From Campylobacter concisus (GTDB taxonomy: Bacteria > Campylobacterota > Campylobacteria > Campylobacterales > Campylobacteraceae), in NCBI RefSeq assembly GCF_003048375.1, contig NZ_CP021642.1:744001-808000 (forward strand): a DNA stretch of 64,000 nucleotides, read 5' to 3'. The position numbers and the translations under genes are program-made. Below, one piece after another: positions 63,763 to 64,000 of this stretch; within the stretch, counting starts at the first letter, position 1; every line of letters starts with the position of its first letter. The notes beneath the pieces were generated by a model. It was not told the origin of the DNA, searched no databases, and worked only from the letters and a program-made list of their open reading frames with translations.

Positions 63763-64000
63763 ATGAAAATTTTACTTTTAAATGGCGGCAAAAAATTTGG
63801 CCATTCAGATGGCAGGCTCAATCAAACACTTCACGATCTAGCAAACGAAAAACTAGTGAAAATGGGTCACGAGGTAAAACAAACCGCGATAGATCAAGGC
63901 TATGATATCGAGGCTGAAGTTGAGAAATTTCTCTGGATGGACGCGGTAGTTTGGCAGATGCCAGCTTGGTGGATGGGCGAGCCTTGGATAGTGAAAAAGT
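63763..64000 (+). CDS. MdaB-like NAD(P)H quinone reductase, 5' part
   Basis: Cut by the window end; 79 codons are seen. ILLLNGGKKFGHSDGRLNQT and MDAVVWQMPAWWMGEPWIVK match the flavodoxin-fold quinone reductases of the MdaB type (FMN/FAD-binding loop, then the W-rich quinone-site segment). Helicobacter MdaB protects against oxidative stress. AAAGGAGAGA stands before the ATG. Confidence 0.85.
   Translation, partial: MKILLLNGGKKFGHSDGRLNQTLHDLANEKLVKMGHEVKQTAIDQGYDIEAEVEKFLWMDAVVWQMPAWWMGEPWIVKK

Overview
The window is one continuous stretch of chromosome from a Campylobacter-type epsilonproteobacterium, most likely C. concisus or a close relative. The reasons are AT-rich genes packed end to end with 1-4 bp overlaps, very frequent AAATTT words, TTG/GTG starts, paired AguA/AguB and CjaA-type transporters, a short ComEC, and a uvrB/pseudopilin/priA neighbourhood of the kind known in Campylobacter. 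I see no rRNA, tRNA, IS element, prophage or CRISPR array.

Layout. 1-10 kb: 5' end of glmU, divergent from motA-motB-fliP, which run into a five-gene export operon (TolC-like, adaptor, RND pump, second TolC-like, EamA permease). 9.9-19.5 kb: a long minus-strand series, read from its promoter end as coiled-coil protein, small protein, pseudopilin, priA, then an MBOAT/SGNH acylation pair with its own promoter, ispG, dnaB, comEC and an FlxA-like gene behind a probable sigma-28 promoter. 19.6-22.3 kb: uvrB and a 0.67 kb non-coding tract with degenerate repeats. 22.3-29.6 kb: MFS and AsmA-like genes, groES-groEL behind a CIRCE operator, and a phosphomannomutase. 29.6-33 kb: a CjaA-type amino-acid ABC transporter with a trailing TfoX-like gene. 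33-36 kb: agmatine-to-putrescine genes aguA and aguB around a cation-efflux gene. 36-39.4 kb: a TAXI-type TRAP transporter. 39.5-47.5 kb: Sel1-repeat protein, YgjP-type metalloprotein, MATE pump, ABC-F ATPase, a small membrane protein and two tandem DKNYY-type proteins. 47.6-51.6 kb: BCCT and NSS sodium-coupled transporters on either side of a 0.68 kb hairpin-rich spacer. 51.6-58.9 kb: a possible WGR/propeller protein, M48 protease, prmC, a membrane protein, split ThrE exporter, ybgC, a periplasmic LpoA-like protein and a UDG-family Fe-S protein. 59-64 kb: the conserved rpmH-rnpA-yidD-yidC-jag-mnmE series and the start of an mdaB-like gene.

Most of the window is core genome. The points most worth attention are an in-frame G9 tract in the MBOAT gene (probable phase variation of an O-acylation system), rnpA lacking any usual start codon, the sigma-28 site before the FlxA-like gene, a UDG-family protein whose cluster cysteines remain while catalytic motifs are altered, a possible WGR-like/propeller fusion, and the density of AAATTT, which fits the RAATTY site that Campylobacter uses to recognise its own DNA during transformation. 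I did not find a clearly new defence or mobile system.
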